Source: Leucobacter muris (GTDB taxonomy: Bacteria > Actinomycetota > Actinomycetes > Actinomycetales > Microbacteriaceae). From it: a stretch of DNA of 64,000 nt. Shown here one piece after another: positions 1 through 9,472 of this stretch (position 1 is the stretch's first letter; each line of letters opens with the position of its first letter). The notes under the pieces are model-generated. The model did not search any database and was not told the origin of the DNA. It saw nothing but the letters and a program-made list of their open reading frames with translations. Both the position numbers and the translations under genes were made by a program. Location of the stretch: NCBI RefSeq assembly GCF_004028235.1, contig NZ_CP035037.1:62001-126000 (forward strand). Reading direction: 5' to 3'.

Positions 1-743
1 TCGCGGTCGGCGAGGATCGGTTCGACCAGCTGCGTCGCGATCTCGGAGGCCGGGGCGAGCGGAACGCGCTTGCGGCCGGGCTCGCCGTGGATGCCGACGC
101 CCATCTCGATCTCGTCCTCCGGCAGGTCGAAGGTGGGCTTGCCCGCGGCGGGCACGGTGCAGCTGGTGAGCGCCATGCCCATCGAGCGCCCGCGCTCGTT
201 GAGCTTCTCGGCGAGCGCGGTGACGGCGGCGAGATCCCGCCCCTCCTCGGCGGCTGCGCCCACGATCTTCTCCATGAGCACCGTGAGGCCCACCCCGCGG
301 CGGCCCGCGGTGTAGAGCGAGTCCTGCACCGCGACGTCGTCGGCGACCACCACTGTCGCGACCTCCACCCCGCTCTCGGCCGCCGCGATCTCGGCCGCCA
401 TCTCGAAGTTCATCACGTCGCCCGTGTAGTTCTTGACGATGTGCAGCACGCCGGCGCCGCGGTCGGCGGCCTTCGTCGCCGCGACGACCTGATCGGGGGT
501 GGGCGACGTGAACATCTCGCCGGCGCACGCGGCGTCGAGCATGCCGAGGCCCACGAAGCCGCCGTGCAGGGGCTCGTGCCCCGATCCGCCGCCCGAGAGC
601 AGCGCGACCTTGCCCTGGTCCTTCGGCTCGCTGCGATAGATCACCCGGTGCTCGTGGTCGACGTCGAGTTCGGGGTGGGCCTTCGCGAGGCCCTTGAGCG
701 CGTCGGCGAGAACGTCCGCCGGATCGTTGATGAGCTTCTTCAT
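1..743 (-). CDS. dhaK: Dihydroxyacetone kinase subunit DhaK (partial, runs off the left edge)
   Basis: The first 247 codons of the dihydroxyacetone-binding subunit of dihydroxyacetone kinase, which holds the substrate covalently while DhaL transfers phosphate from ATP or a PTS partner. The protein starts [12 protein letters not shown]. Family landmarks are visible: [15 protein letters not shown] near residues 51-65, NYTGDVMNF with the expected catalytic Asp at residue 109, and GVGIHGEPG with the substrate-binding His at residue 219. The family is about 330 residues long, so about 85 residues lie outside the window; dhaL probably follows there. The ATG is preceded by GGAGGT seven bases upstream, and a good promoter lies about 110 bases upstream. 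Cytoplasmic. Confidence 0.95.
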   Translation of the reverse strand, partial: MKKLINDPADVLADALKGLAKAHPELDVDHEHRVIYRSEPKDQGKVALLSGGGSGHEPLHGGFVGLGMLDAACAGEMFTSPTPDQVVAATKAADRGAGVLHIVKNYTGDVMNFEMAAEIAAAESGVEVATVVVADDVAVQDSLYTAGRRGVGLTVLMEKIVGAAAEEGRDLAAVTALAEKLNERGRSMGMALTSCTVPAAGKPTFDLPEDEIEMGVGIHGEPGRKRVPLAPASEIATQLVEPILADR

Positions 744-1076
744 GACTGCAACCTCCACGTCGAGATGGGATGAGTGTTCAAGCTGATCGCGGCGGATGCT
801 GCGAGACGACCGCGCGGTCGAGCTCGCCTTCGAACTTCCGTCGACACTGCCGATACTCGTGGATCGCGCCGGGGCTGTCAATGGCGGGCAGCGCTCGGTC
901 GGCGATCCGGCTTCGGTGAGGCGTATCGCCGGGTTTCGGTCTCACCGAAGGCGGATCCCTCACCCGAGCCGCGGGTGAAATCGGGTGCGAAGGCGGTCAT
1001 CCGGCTTCCCCGCGAGGGTCCCCGGCCGGTACAAAGGGGTGAGGGCTCCGACGCCCGCCCGGGAGGGGACACGAAG
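744..1076. other. Divergent intergenic region, dhaK / amidohydrolase
   Basis: This 333-base stretch lies between two divergent genes. It holds the dhaK promoter (separate entry). Open frames that cross it on both strands look like chance products of high GC content: they have no ribosome binding site and no recognisable protein. A GGGAGGGG ribosome binding site lies just before the amidohydrolase start. I see no RNA gene or repeat. Confidence 0.5.
853..881 (-). promoter_or_regulatory. Sigma70-like promoter for dhaK
   Basis: On the minus strand a perfect TTGACA -35 (881-876) is followed after 17 bases by GAGTAT (858-853). Spacing and orientation fit transcription of dhaK with a leader of about 100 bases. 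Confidence 0.5.
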
Positions 1077-2705
1077 ATGGATGGATCCGGCATGCTCCGC
1101 ATCACGGGGCGCTTCGTGCGCACCGACCTCGACTGCATCGGCGAAACCGCCGGTCCGGCCTCCGCGCCCGAGGCGATGCTCGTCGAGCACGGGCGCATCG
1201 TCGCCGTCGGCTCGCAAGACGAAGTGCCCGCACCCGCCGCCGCCCGCCGCATCGACCTCGGCGAGGGCTGGGCGATCCCGGGCCTCATCGAACCGCACGG
1301 CCACCCCTCCGAAGCCGCGCAGCTGCTGGGCGGCGACGTCATCGACATCCGTCCCGTCACACTCGAGAGCGCCGACGCCGTGTGGGGCGCGGTCAAGCGC
1401 GCGCTCGCGGCCGAACCCCGCCCCGAGCGCGTGCTCGCCAACGGCTGGGATCCCCTGCTGCAGCGCGGGCTCGTACCGCCCAGCATCGTAGACCTCGACG
1501 CGATCGCCGGCGACATCCCGCTCGTCATCGTGCACAACTCGCTGCACTCGGCGTACTTCAACACCGCCGCGGCCCGCGAGGCCGGCGTCGACCGCGGCAC
1601 CCCCGACCCCGCGGGCGCCTCATACGGCCGCGACGCGTCGGGCGAGCTCACCGGCGTCGCCTACGAGGCCGCCGCGGTGATGCGGATCGCCGGCCCCGTC
1701 ATGGCCGCCGTTCGACAGCAGCTGCCGCAGCGCATGGCCGAGCACCTCGCCGAGGTGCGCCGGCGCGGCATCACCACGGTCGCCGACCTCACCTGGACCG
1801 GAGAGCTCGGGCCGCTGTTCGACGGGCTGCGCGACGCCGGGCGCCTGCCCGTGCGCGTGCGCGGCTACGAGATGTCGCGCCCCGGGGCGCGGGCGACCAG
1901 GCCCCTCGACAACGGCGACGCCCGCGTGCGGCAGACCGGCGTCAAGGTGTGGAGCGACGGCTCGCCCTGGGTGGGCAACATCGCCACGTCGTTCCCGTAC
2001 CTCGACACCGAGGCGACCCGCGGCATCGGCCTCGAGCCCGGCCACATCGGGCGCGCGAACTACACCACCGAGCAGCTCATCGACATCGGATCGCAGTACG
2101 CGGGCGACGGCTGGCAGCTCGCCTGCCACTCCCACGGCGACGTCGCCGTCGACAGCACCCTCGACGCCTACGAGCACCTGATCAGGGAATTCGCACTGCG
2201 CGACCACCGCTTCCGCATCGAGCACTGCGGACTCATGACCCCCGCCCAGTTCCGCCGCGCCGCCGACCTCGGCGTCACCGTGAGCCTCTTCGTCGACCAC
2301 ATCACCTACTGGGGCGACGTGCTCGTCGACGACCTCTTCGGCGAGCGGGGCGCGAGCTGGGCCGACGCGGGCGCGGCGTTCGCCGCCGGCCACCGCGCCA
2401 CCTTCCACAACGACGGCACGGTGACGCCCTACGAGCCCCTGCGCAACATGGCCGTCGCCGAGACCCGCACCTCGCGCACCGGCAGGCGCCTCGACGGCGG
2501 TACGGCCGTCACCCGGCTCGACGCGCTGCGCGCCCACACCACGAACGCCGCCTGGCAGCTGCGCAGCGAGCACGAGGTCGGGGCGCTCGCGCCCGGCCTG
2601 CGCGCCGACTTCGCGGTGCTCGACGTCGACCCGCGCACGGCGCAGCCCGAGGCCCTCGCCGAGGCGCGCGTGCTCGCGAGCGCGGTCGACGGTGAGATCG
2701 AGTAG
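1077..2705 (+). CDS. Amidohydrolase family 3 (YtcJ-like) protein
   Basis: A 542-residue metal-dependent amidohydrolase of the YtcJ/amidohydrolase_3 group, predicted cytoplasmic; the family cleaves C-N bonds in small amides, but the substrate here is unknown. The N-terminal beta sandwich (MLVEHGRIVAVGS) leads into the TIM barrel with the metal-binding PHGHP motif near residue 78. Later come VKVWSDGSPW, ACHSHGD, RIEHCG and FHNDGTVTP, the usual ordered metal and catalytic motifs. The ATG at 1077 is chosen because GGGAGGGGAC sits just upstream and the recognisable domain begins there; the frame stays open further upstream without any family resemblance. The neighbouring amino acid transporter suggests a role in using nitrogen compounds, but that is inference. 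Confidence 0.85.
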   Translation: MDGSGMLRITGRFVRTDLDCIGETAGPASAPEAMLVEHGRIVAVGSQDEVPAPAAARRIDLGEGWAIPGLIEPHGHPSEAAQLLGGDVIDIRPVTLESADAVWGAVKRALAAEPRPERVLANGWDPLLQRGLVPPSIVDLDAIAGDIPLVIVHNSLHSAYFNTAAAREAGVDRGTPDPAGASYGRDASGELTGVAYEAAAVMRIAGPVMAAVRQQLPQRMAEHLAEVRRRGITTVADLTWTGELGPLFDGLRDAGRLPVRVRGYEMSRPGARATRPLDNGDARVRQTGVKVWSDGSPWVGNIATSFPYLDTEATRGIGLEPGHIGRANYTTEQLIDIGSQYAGDGWQLACHSHGDVAVDSTLDAYEHLIREFALRDHRFRIEHCGLMTPAQFRRAADLGVTVSLFVDHITYWGDVLVDDLFGERGASWADAGAAFAAGHRATFHNDGTVTPYEPLRNMAVAETRTSRTGRRLDGGTAVTRLDALRAHTTNAAWQLRSEHEVGALAPGLRADFAVLDVDPRTAQPEALAEARVLASAVDGEIE

Positions 2706-2801
2706 GGCGCGGGGCGGGGCGCAGCGCGGCCGAGGCGCGGTGAGGCGCTGCGAGCACCGCGGGATCGCGCGCGCCGGGGCCCGCCGGGAGGCCGCACCCC
2801 G

Positions 2802-5360
2802 CTAGAGCAGACCGACCTGACGCGCCCGCAGCAGCGCGTCGGCGCGGCACGACACCTGCAGCTTGCGGTAGATGCTGCGCGTCTGCGACTTGATCGTGTT
2901 CGCCGAGACGTGCAGCGACGCCGCGATCTCCTCGATCGAGGCGTCGCTCGCGAGCTCGACCAGCACCAGCGACTCGCGCTTCGAGAGCTTCTCGAACGCC
3001 TCGGTCTCGGTCTCGAACGGCGTGCTCACCGGCTCGATCCACATGCCGTCGGGCACGAGCGTGCGCAGCACCCGCAGGTCGGCGGCCGGCACCCACGAGA
3101 GGGGCAGCCGGTTGTTCGTGCGGTCGAGCGCGTAGAGCGCCTGTTCCAGCAGCGTGGCGGCGTACCCCGCGTTGCCGAGGCGCGCGTGGGCGGCCGCGCT
3201 CAGCAGCAGGTGCTGGGCCTGATGCGCCGGGTACAGCGCCGAGGGCTCGAGGTCTCCGAGCAGCGCCACCGCGTCCTCGGGCTGAGACGAGAGCAGCGCC
3301 AGCCGGGCCCGGGCGAGCACGGTCACCGGTTCCTCGCCCCGGTGGCCCAGCACCGCCCTGGCGCGCAGCAGATCCCCCGTCGCCAGCAGCAGGTCGGCGT
3401 GCAGTGCGCGCAGCTCCTCGGCCCACCCCGAGCTCAACGGGTACGAGCTCAGCGCGTCGCGCGTCGCCTCCAGCTCCTCGAGCCCGCGAGCCGCCTCGCC
3501 GCCGACCAGGCGCACGACGCCCCGCGTCCAGGTGATCATGGGCCACTGCTCGAACTCATCGAGCCGCTTGGCGACGGGCTGCAGCGCCCGCAGCGCCCCG
3601 CGGTGGTCGTCGCGGTTCGCGGCTGTGAGCGCGCAGGCGAGGTGCCAGTCGAGGGCGTAGAGCGAGCCCTCCCAGCCGCTCCACGGCGACGTGCCGATCA
3701 TCGCGATCTCGCGTTCGGCGCCCACCAGGTCGCCGGTGTATGCGAGCGTGAAGGAGAGCACGGAGCGGGTGTGATACGGCCTGCCGGGGTGAGGGTCGCC
3801 CTCCATGCTGGCGGCGAGCTCGATCACGCGCCTGATGCGGTGGGCGAGCAGTGCCGTGATCACCAGTTGCAGGTTGCCGGCGTACAGCCACGACGCGCCG
3901 TCGGAGTGATGAGCGCCGGCGACGAGGCGCACGAACTCCTCGCCCGCTCGCGACGCCTCGTCGTAGTTGCGGCTCACCCGCATGCCGCCGAACCTGGCGA
4001 GCGCGGCGAACATGCCCTCGACGCTGCCGGGGGCGGCACCGCGCCGCGACAGCTCGGTCAAGCCGATCCGCAGCAGCTGCTTGATGCGCTGGGTGGGGAT
4101 GATCGCGCTCTCGCTGAGGGCGATCGAGAGCGTGATGGGCACCCCGCCTTCGCGCTTGAGCCGCTCGGTCGGGATCGGGCTCAGCAGCGCGATCACCTCC
4201 GCCGGTCGGAACTGGCTGAGCTCCGAGAAGTAGCGCGCGAAGTGGGGGAAGATCGCGCTGTCCATGCCGCCGTCGACGAGCAGCGCGAGCGTCTCGACGG
4301 GGTCGGCGAGCTCGCGCAACTGGTCGAACGCGATGCGGCGCACCTCGGTGATGCGTTCGGGGCTGAGCTCCTGCAGCGCTCGATGGCGCAGGGCCGACGA
4401 GATGAGGGCGTGCATGAGGAACACGGGGCGGCCGCGACGCATCGTGATGCGGCCGAGACCGCGCTCCTCGAACGAGGTGATGGCGCACCAGCCGCGATCC
4501 TCGTCGTCCAGGCGCTTCGCGAGGGCCTCGTCGACCTCGGGGCACAGCGAGACGGCGAGTGCGAGCGCCTCCTCCTCGGTGTTCTCGAAGCGGGGGGTGA
4601 AATCGGTGAGCACGGCTGCGACGCCGCGCTCGATCTCGTCGAGTGCGGGGCGGCGGGAGCCGTCGGCGGAGAGCCCGTCCATCACCGAGAGCGCGAGCCG
4701 CACCGCGAGCGAGTGCCCGCGGGTCATGCGCTCGAGCACCGCGAGCTCGTTCTGGCTGGCGGGGTAGGGGAGCGCGGCCGCGAGCTGGGCGAGCTCCTCG
4801 TCGGTGAATGCGAGCTCCTCCGACCCGATGACCGTGGTGCCGATGGCCGTCGAGGTGAGGGGCGTCTCGAACCGGGTGCGCTGGCGAGTGGTGGCGATGA
4901 TGCGCAGCGGGGTGGCGACGCGCATGAGCGAGACCAGCTGATCCTGCAGCGCGTCGTCGGTGAGGTGCAGGTCGTCGAGCACGAGCGCCACTTGCGGCTC
5001 GGCGCGCAGCAGCGTGGAGGCGAGCAGCGAGGGCACGTCCTCGGGGGCGATGAAGCCGCTCATGTAGCCGTCGGAGAGGTGCTGGAACACGTCGGGGGCG
5101 GCGGCGCGCAGCGCGGTGAAGGTGCGAAGCCAGAAGCTGCGGGCGTCGATGATGCCCTCGTCGAGGGTCACCCAGGCGATCGCGGTACCGCGCTGCTCGC
5201 GCACCCAGCGGGCGATGAGGGCGGTCTTGCCCGCGCCGCCCTCGGCTCGCACCACGACGACGCGCCCGCCGCCGTCGATCTTCGCGAGCAGCCGCTCGCG
5301 CCGCAGCTGGCCGGGTGAATCGGTCGGCACCGCGGCGTTGGTTCGAGGGTCACTAGGCAC
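2802..5360 (-). CDS. Large LuxR/MalT-type ATP-binding transcriptional regulator
   Basis: An 852-residue regulator of the LAL/MalT type: an STAND-class ATPase with a C-terminal LuxR DNA-binding domain. The Walker A motif EGGAGKTA is at about residues 40-47 and a Walker B (VALVLDDLHL) follows; the middle is helical and TPR-like. The last 60 residues are a LuxR helix-turn-helix (LSKRESLVLVELASD, then VSANTIKSQTRSIYRKL). I chose the GTG at 5360 because AAAGGGA lies upstream and the NTPase domain starts 35 residues later; the frame continues upstream through low-quality sequence. It is transcribed away from the amino acid ABC transporter starting at 5648 and is the obvious candidate regulator of it. 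Inducer unknown. Confidence 0.88.
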   Translation of the reverse strand: MPSDPRTNAAVPTDSPGQLRRERLLAKIDGGGRVVVVRAEGGAGKTALIARWVREQRGTAIAWVTLDEGIIDARSFWLRTFTALRAAAPDVFQHLSDGYMSGFIAPEDVPSLLASTLLRAEPQVALVLDDLHLTDDALQDQLVSLMRVATPLRIIATTRQRTRFETPLTSTAIGTTVIGSEELAFTDEELAQLAAALPYPASQNELAVLERMTRGHSLAVRLALSVMDGLSADGSRRPALDEIERGVAAVLTDFTPRFENTEEEALALAVSLCPEVDEALAKRLDDEDRGWCAITSFEERGLGRITMRRGRPVFLMHALISSALRHRALQELSPERITEVRRIAFDQLRELADPVETLALLVDGGMDSAIFPHFARYFSELSQFRPAEVIALLSPIPTERLKREGGVPITLSIALSESAIIPTQRIKQLLRIGLTELSRRGAAPGSVEGMFAALARFGGMRVSRNYDEASRAGEEFVRLVAGAHHSDGASWLYAGNLQLVITALLAHRIRRVIELAASMEGDPHPGRPYHTRSVLSFTLAYTGDLVGAEREIAMIGTSPWSGWEGSLYALDWHLACALTAANRDDHRGALRALQPVAKRLDEFEQWPMITWTRGVVRLVGGEAARGLEELEATRDALSSYPLSSGWAEELRALHADLLLATGDLLRARAVLGHRGEEPVTVLARARLALLSSQPEDAVALLGDLEPSALYPAHQAQHLLLSAAAHARLGNAGYAATLLEQALYALDRTNNRLPLSWVPAADLRVLRTLVPDGMWIEPVSTPFETETEAFEKLSKRESLVLVELASDASIEEIAASLHVSANTIKSQTRSIYRKLQVSCRADALLRARQVGLL

Positions 5361-5647
5361 AGTGTCGTCCCTTTCGCAGGCGGGTGTCCGAGCAGAAGCG
5401 CCCCTCCCCGCTTCTCCGGAGGACACCGTCCAACTTCGCGTACTTCCCCCGACACCTAGCTTAACCCGAATGTTACCTGGGTGTTTCGTGGCCGTTCGCC
5501 GCATGAACACGCGCTGTGGGCGAGGCGCTCCAGCCTGCATCTGGAGCCGCATAGAGATCCTGTGATGTGCCCGATACACGCGAGCAGTACACTCGGAGCG
5601 AGATCGCACGCCGGGCATTCCCGGCCATCCATCACCTGGAGGAATCG

Positions 5648-6553
5648 ATGAAGATTCGCTACGCAGTTCCCGTCCTCGCCGCAGCCGCTCTGCTCACGCT
5701 CACCGGCTGCGTGACCAACACGGAGGGGGAGCAGCACGAGGCCGCCGACACGTCGGGCATCCAGCCCGACGAGGCCGCGGTCGCGCTGCTGCCGGACGAC
5801 ATCAAGGACTCGGGCGAGCTCGTGCTCGGCACCGACGCCTCGTACCCGCCCAACGAGTACAAGGACTCCAGCGGCGAGATCGTGGGCTGGGGCGTCGACC
5901 TCGCCAGCGCCGTCGCCGCCAAGCTCGGCCTCGAGCCGGTGTGGGAGGAGGCGAGCTTCGACACCATCATCCCCAGCATCCAGGGCGGCAAGATGAACAT
6001 GGGCTCCTCCTCGTTCACCGATAACGCCGAGCGTCAGAAGACCGTCGACTTCGTCAACTTCTACGAGGCGGGCGTGCTGTGGGCGGCCCCGCTCGGCGCC
6101 GGGATCGACCCGAACGACGCCTGCGGCCACAAGGTCGCCGTGCAGTCGGGCACCTTCCAGCACACCGACGAGCTGCCCGCCAAGTCGGCCGAGTGCGAGG
6201 CCGCGGGCAAGCCGGCCATCGAGATCATGCCGTTCGAGGGCCAGGCCGAGGCCACCAACGCCGTCGTGCTCGGCCAGGCCGAGGCGTTCAGCGCCGACTC
6301 GCCCGTCACCCTCGCCGCGATCGCGGCGCAGAGCGACAAGATCGGCCCCTCGGGCGAGACCTTCGACGTGGCGCCCTACGGCTACGCGCTCGCCAAGAAC
6401 GCCGACGATCCGAGCACTCCGTCAGACCTCACCCAGGCGGTGCAGGCGGCGCTGCAGTCGCTCATCGACGACGGCACCTACCTCGAGATCCTCACCAAGG
6501 CCGGGGTCGAGGACGGCGCGATCGAAGAGGCGACGATCAACGCGGGCTCCTGA
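5648..6553 (+). CDS. Polar amino acid ABC transporter substrate-binding lipoprotein
   Basis: A 301-residue solute-binding protein of family 3, anchored outside the membrane. The signal peptide ends in the lipobox LTGC with the lipidated Cys at residue 21. The mature start contains [16 protein letters not shown], the typical opening of the amino-acid-binding fold, followed by [16 protein letters not shown] and [12 protein letters not shown]. It opens a three-gene operon with a permease and an ATPase. GGAGGA sits six bases before the ATG, and a TACACT -10-like box lies at 5588-5593. The substrate cannot be read from the sequence; a polar amino acid is the family expectation. A paralogous module lies at 12673-15447. 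Confidence 0.92.
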   Translation: MKIRYAVPVLAAAALLTLTGCVTNTEGEQHEAADTSGIQPDEAAVALLPDDIKDSGELVLGTDASYPPNEYKDSSGEIVGWGVDLASAVAAKLGLEPVWEEASFDTIIPSIQGGKMNMGSSSFTDNAERQKTVDFVNFYEAGVLWAAPLGAGIDPNDACGHKVAVQSGTFQHTDELPAKSAECEAAGKPAIEIMPFEGQAEATNAVVLGQAEAFSADSPVTLAAIAAQSDKIGPSGETFDVAPYGYALAKNADDPSTPSDLTQAVQAALQSLIDDGTYLEILTKAGVEDGAIEEATINAGS

Positions 6554-6586
6554 CCCGCGATTCATCGCTCAGGAAGGCATCGTCCT

Positions 6587-7612
6587 ATGACAGAGCAGGC
6601 GAACGGGGCTTCGGGCAGCGACTCGAAGCCCCAGCCGTTCTACGAATCCGAGCCCATCGAGGCCGTCAAGCTGAAGCATCCCGGGCGCATCGTCCTCGCG
6701 GTGATCCTCGCGGTGCTCGCCGTGCTGTTCATCATCGACACTGCGCAGCGACCCGCCTTCGACTGGCCCGAGGTCGGCAAGTACCTCTTCGACACCCGCA
6801 TCTTCGCGGCCGCCGGCTACACCCTGCAGCTCACCGTCTACTCGATGGTCATCGCGATCATCCTGGGCGTGTCGCTCGCGATCATGAGACTGTCGCCGAA
6901 CCCGATCGTCAAATCGGTGGCGTGGGTGTACCTGTGGATCTTCCGCGGCACCCCGGTCTACGTGCAGCTGACGTTCTGGGGCCTGTTCGCGGTGATCTAC
7001 CCGACGCTCGGCATCGGCATCCCCTTCATGGATCCCATCTTCGAGTTCGAGACGAAGGCGATCATGACGGCGTTCACGCTCGCCATCGTCGGCCTCGCAC
7101 TCAACGAGGCCGCCTACATGGCCGAGATCGTGCGGGCCGGCCTGCTGTCGGTCGACAAAGGCCAGGACGAGGCGGCGGTCGCGCTGGGCCTCGGCTGGTG
7201 GCACACCATGACTCGGGTGATCCTGCCGCAGGCCATGCGGGTGATCATCCCGCCCACCGGCAACGAGGTGATCTCGATGCTGAAGACCACCTCGCTCGTG
7301 ACGGCGGTGCCGTTCACGCTCGAGCTCTTCACCAAGCAGAAGGACATCGCGGCCGTCACCTACAAGCCGGTGCCGATGCTGCTCGTCGCCTCGATCTGGT
7401 ACCTCGTCATCACGTCCATCCTCATGGTGGGCCAGTACTACCTCGAGAAGCACTTCGCCAAGGGCGTGGGGCAGCGGCCCGACGTGATGAAGCCGAGCCT
7501 CGAGACGGGCGCGATCACCGTTGCGGACGACGAGCGCGGATATCCGACCTACCCCGGGGCCGGCGGGGATACGATCCTGCCGCCGCACAATCGTCCAGGA
7601 GGTGGCGCATGA
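6587..7612 (+). CDS. Polar amino acid ABC transporter permease
   Basis: A 341-residue inner-membrane permease of the His/Glu/Gln/Arg family. A hydrophilic N-terminus is followed by a first membrane segment ([16 protein letters not shown]), then the conserved permease core. The EAA cytoplasmic loop that docks on the ATPase is present: [14 protein letters not shown] followed by [11 protein letters not shown]. It lies 33 bases after the binding protein gene and its TGA overlaps the ATG of the ATPase gene (ATGA). At 341 residues it is longer than the usual 220-250, because of extensions at both ends. Confidence 0.93.
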   Translation: MTEQANGASGSDSKPQPFYESEPIEAVKLKHPGRIVLAVILAVLAVLFIIDTAQRPAFDWPEVGKYLFDTRIFAAAGYTLQLTVYSMVIAIILGVSLAIMRLSPNPIVKSVAWVYLWIFRGTPVYVQLTFWGLFAVIYPTLGIGIPFMDPIFEFETKAIMTAFTLAIVGLALNEAAYMAEIVRAGLLSVDKGQDEAAVALGLGWWHTMTRVILPQAMRVIIPPTGNEVISMLKTTSLVTAVPFTLELFTKQKDIAAVTYKPVPMLLVASIWYLVITSILMVGQYYLEKHFAKGVGQRPDVMKPSLETGAITVADDERGYPTYPGAGGDTILPPHNRPGGGA

Positions 7613-8388
7613 GCGTGCACGCGACCGACACCCCGATGGTGAGGGCCGAGGGCGTCTCGAAGTCCTACGGCTCGAACCTGGTGCTGAAGTCGATCTCGCT
7701 CGAGGTGCAGCGCGGCGAGGTGCTCTGCCTCGTCGGGCCCTCGGGCTCGGGCAAGTCGACGTTCCTGCGCTGCATCAACCACCTCGAGACCGTGAACGCC
7801 GGTCGGCTGTTCGTGGACGGCGAGATCGTGGGCTACCGCCAGAAGGACGACAAGCTCTACGAGATGCACCCGCGCGAGGCCTCGAAGCAGCGACGCGACA
7901 TCGGCATGGTGTTCCAGCGATTCAACCTGTTCCCGCACATGACCGCGCTCGAGAACGTGATGCTCGCGCCGACGCTGCTGAAGAAGGGACACCGGGCGGC
8001 GCTGAAGGCGCGGGCGCTCGAGCTGCTCGCTCGGGTGGGCCTCGCGGATCGCCACGACTACTATCCCGCTCACCTGTCGGGCGGGCAGCAGCAGCGCGTC
8101 GCGATCGCCCGCGCGCTCGCGATGGAGCCGAAGCTCATGCTCTTCGACGAGCCGACCTCGGCGCTCGATCCCGAGCTCGTGGGCGAGGTGCTCGACGTGA
8201 TGAAGGGGCTCGCCGAGAGCGGCATGACGATGATCGTCGTGACGCACGAGATGGGCTTCGCTCGCGAGGTCGCCGATCAGCTCGTCTTCATGGACGGCGG
8301 GGTGGTCGTCGAGGCGGGCGACCCGGCGGAGGTGCTCAGCAACCCGCAGCGGGAGCGCACCAGGGCGTTCCTCTCGAAGGTGCTGTAG
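7609..8388 (+). CDS. Polar amino acid ABC transporter ATP-binding protein
   Basis: A 259-residue ATPase of the GlnQ/HisP type that powers the importer encoded just upstream. All ABC motifs are intact: Walker [10 protein letters not shown] at residues 43-51, the Q-loop FQRFNLFPH, the signature LSGGQQQR, Walker [15 protein letters not shown] and the switch histidine in [19 protein letters not shown] precedes the ATG, which overlaps the permease stop codon. A hairpin terminator follows at 8401. Confidence 0.95.
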   Translation: MSVHATDTPMVRAEGVSKSYGSNLVLKSISLEVQRGEVLCLVGPSGSGKSTFLRCINHLETVNAGRLFVDGEIVGYRQKDDKLYEMHPREASKQRRDIGMVFQRFNLFPHMTALENVMLAPTLLKKGHRAALKARALELLARVGLADRHDYYPAHLSGGQQQRVAIARALAMEPKLMLFDEPTSALDPELVGEVLDVMKGLAESGMTMIVVTHEMGFAREVADQLVFMDGGVVVEAGDPAEVLSNPQRERTRAFLSKVL

Positions 8389-8400
8389 GCGGCCGTCTGG

Positions 8401-8420
8401 GGCCGGGCTTCTGCCCGGCC
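8401..8420. terminator. Hairpin terminator between convergent genes
   Basis: GGCCGGGC, a TTCT loop and GCCCGGCC form a perfect 8-base-pair stem between the convergent ABC ATPase and tagD genes. There is no T tract, which is common in high-GC actinobacteria; it could serve both directions. Confidence 0.6.
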
Positions 8421-8430
8421 TCAGCCGAGG

Positions 8431-8829
8431 TCAGGCGTTGACGCCGAGGTCGCGCTTGATCTTGGTGGTCGAGACCCCCTCGGTGCGGTCGAGGTAGACG
8501 ACCTCGCAGTAGGGGCGCAGGATCTCGAAGCGCTCGTCGCCCTCCCAGTCGCCGCCCATCACCACGGCGTCGATCTCGTACTTCTGCACGTCGCCGATCT
8601 TCTGGTCCCACGACTGCTCGGGGATGACGAGGTCGACGTAGCGCACGGCCTCGAGCATGTTCTTGCGGGTCTCGAAGTCGTGGTAGGTCTTCTTGCCCTT
8701 GCCGGCGTTGAACTCCTCGGTCGAAGCTGCGACCACGAGGTAGTCGCCGAGATCGCGTGCGCGCTTGAGCAGCCGGATGTGCCCCCAGTGCAGGAGGTCG
8801 AAGGTGCCGTAGGTCAGGATCCGCTTCAT
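8431..8829 (-). CDS. tagD: Glycerol-3-phosphate cytidylyltransferase
   Basis: A 132-residue enzyme that makes CDP-glycerol from CTP and glycerol 3-phosphate for teichoic-acid-type polymers. The nucleotidyltransferase motif GTFDLLHWGH (HxGH) is at about residues 7-16, and the C-terminal TEGVSTTKIKRDL contains the second signature. The length matches TagD/TarD enzymes. The ATG at 8829 is placed directly before the conserved KRILTYGTFD. A TACGAT box four bases upstream of the start suggests a very short or absent leader. No other wall-polymer gene is visible nearby, so the pathway link is by family only. Confidence 0.9.
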   Translation of the reverse strand: MKRILTYGTFDLLHWGHIRLLKRARDLGDYLVVAASTEEFNAGKGKKTYHDFETRKNMLEAVRYVDLVIPEQSWDQKIGDVQKYEIDAVVMGGDWEGDERFEILRPYCEVVYLDRTEGVSTTKIKRDLGVNA

Positions 8830-8911
8830 CTCTCTATCGTAAGCCGCACGGTCCGCGTACCCTGGATGAAAGGGCTGCGGCCTCTGCGGCCCCGCGAAGA
8901 AGGAGGTCACG

Positions 8912-9075
8912 ATGCGGATCGATGATGATCGCCGAACCCCGGACCACGAATCTGATCCCGCGCACAACGACGAGCTCGGGCACGAGTGGGTCGACGAGGG
9001 GGGGCCTCGCACCTCGGGCCGGCTACGCACCTCGGATCGGGTCGCCCTCACGGCGACGAAGAGGAAGAGGAGTGA
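8912..9075 (+). pseudogene. Small acidic protein gene with an apparent one-base frameshift
   Basis: A short gene with an excellent ribosome binding site (AAGGAGGTCACG before the ATG) encoding a charged, soluble peptide beginning MRIDDDRRTPDHESD. The reading frame is sound up to EWVDEGG at a run of seven G (8998-9004). With one more G the frame would continue into ASHLGPATHLGSGRPHGD and a five-glutamate tail before the TGA at 9073-9075, giving 54 residues. As written, the frame instead runs on antisense through the next genes with no protein-like character. I do not recognise the function. Either the base is missing from the sequence or the gene is frameshifted. Confidence 0.55.
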
Positions 9076-9118
9076 CGGTCGAGCGGCCCGTCGGCTGAGC
9101 CCGCCCCGGCTCCTCGCG

Positions 9119-9334
9119 TCAGGTGACGAGCACGAGCACGCCCGCGATCGCGGAGACGACGGCGATGAGCAGGGCGATGCCGATCAGCACGGCGTGCACG
9201 CGGGAGAACGCGGTGGGCCGGCCCTGCTCGTCTCGGGCGCGCGGATCCTTGGTGACGCGCGTCCAGAAGCGCGGCCAGACGATCACGTTGTAGACGGCGT
9301 TGAGCAGCAGCACGATGCCTGCGAAGACGATCAT
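9119..9334 (-). CDS. SCO4848-like small membrane protein
   Basis: A 71-residue protein with two predicted membrane helices (residues about 2-20 and 47-70) separated by a charged loop containing WPRFWTRVTKDPRA and PTAFSRVHAVL. This WP...KDPRA...PTAF..VH layout fits the actinobacterial SCO4848 family of unknown function. The gene looks leaderless: TAGGCT (9346-9341) lies six bases before the ATG. No function can be assigned beyond membrane location. Confidence 0.75.
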   Translation of the reverse strand: MIVFAGIVLLLNAVYNVIVWPRFWTRVTKDPRARDEQGRPTAFSRVHAVLIGIALLIAVVSAIAGVLVLVT

Positions 9335-9472
9335 GCCCTCAGCCTAGGGCGTGCCGCCGGTGCGTGCTCGCGGCGGCACTCCCGGGCGCGACGCCCTCGC
9401 CGGCCCCGAGGGGTCGACCGGCGAGCAGCTGTTCCCTCCGGTCTTCCCGAGCGTCTGAGCCGCGGTGTCCGC

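Noticed and set aside
2910..5318. An 802-codon open frame antisense to the LuxR/MalT-type regulator
   Set aside because: It is a mirror of the high-GC codon pattern of the real gene, with Arg/Gly/Glu/His-rich composition, no ribosome binding site and no recognisable domain. The opposite strand has clear NTPase and LuxR motifs.
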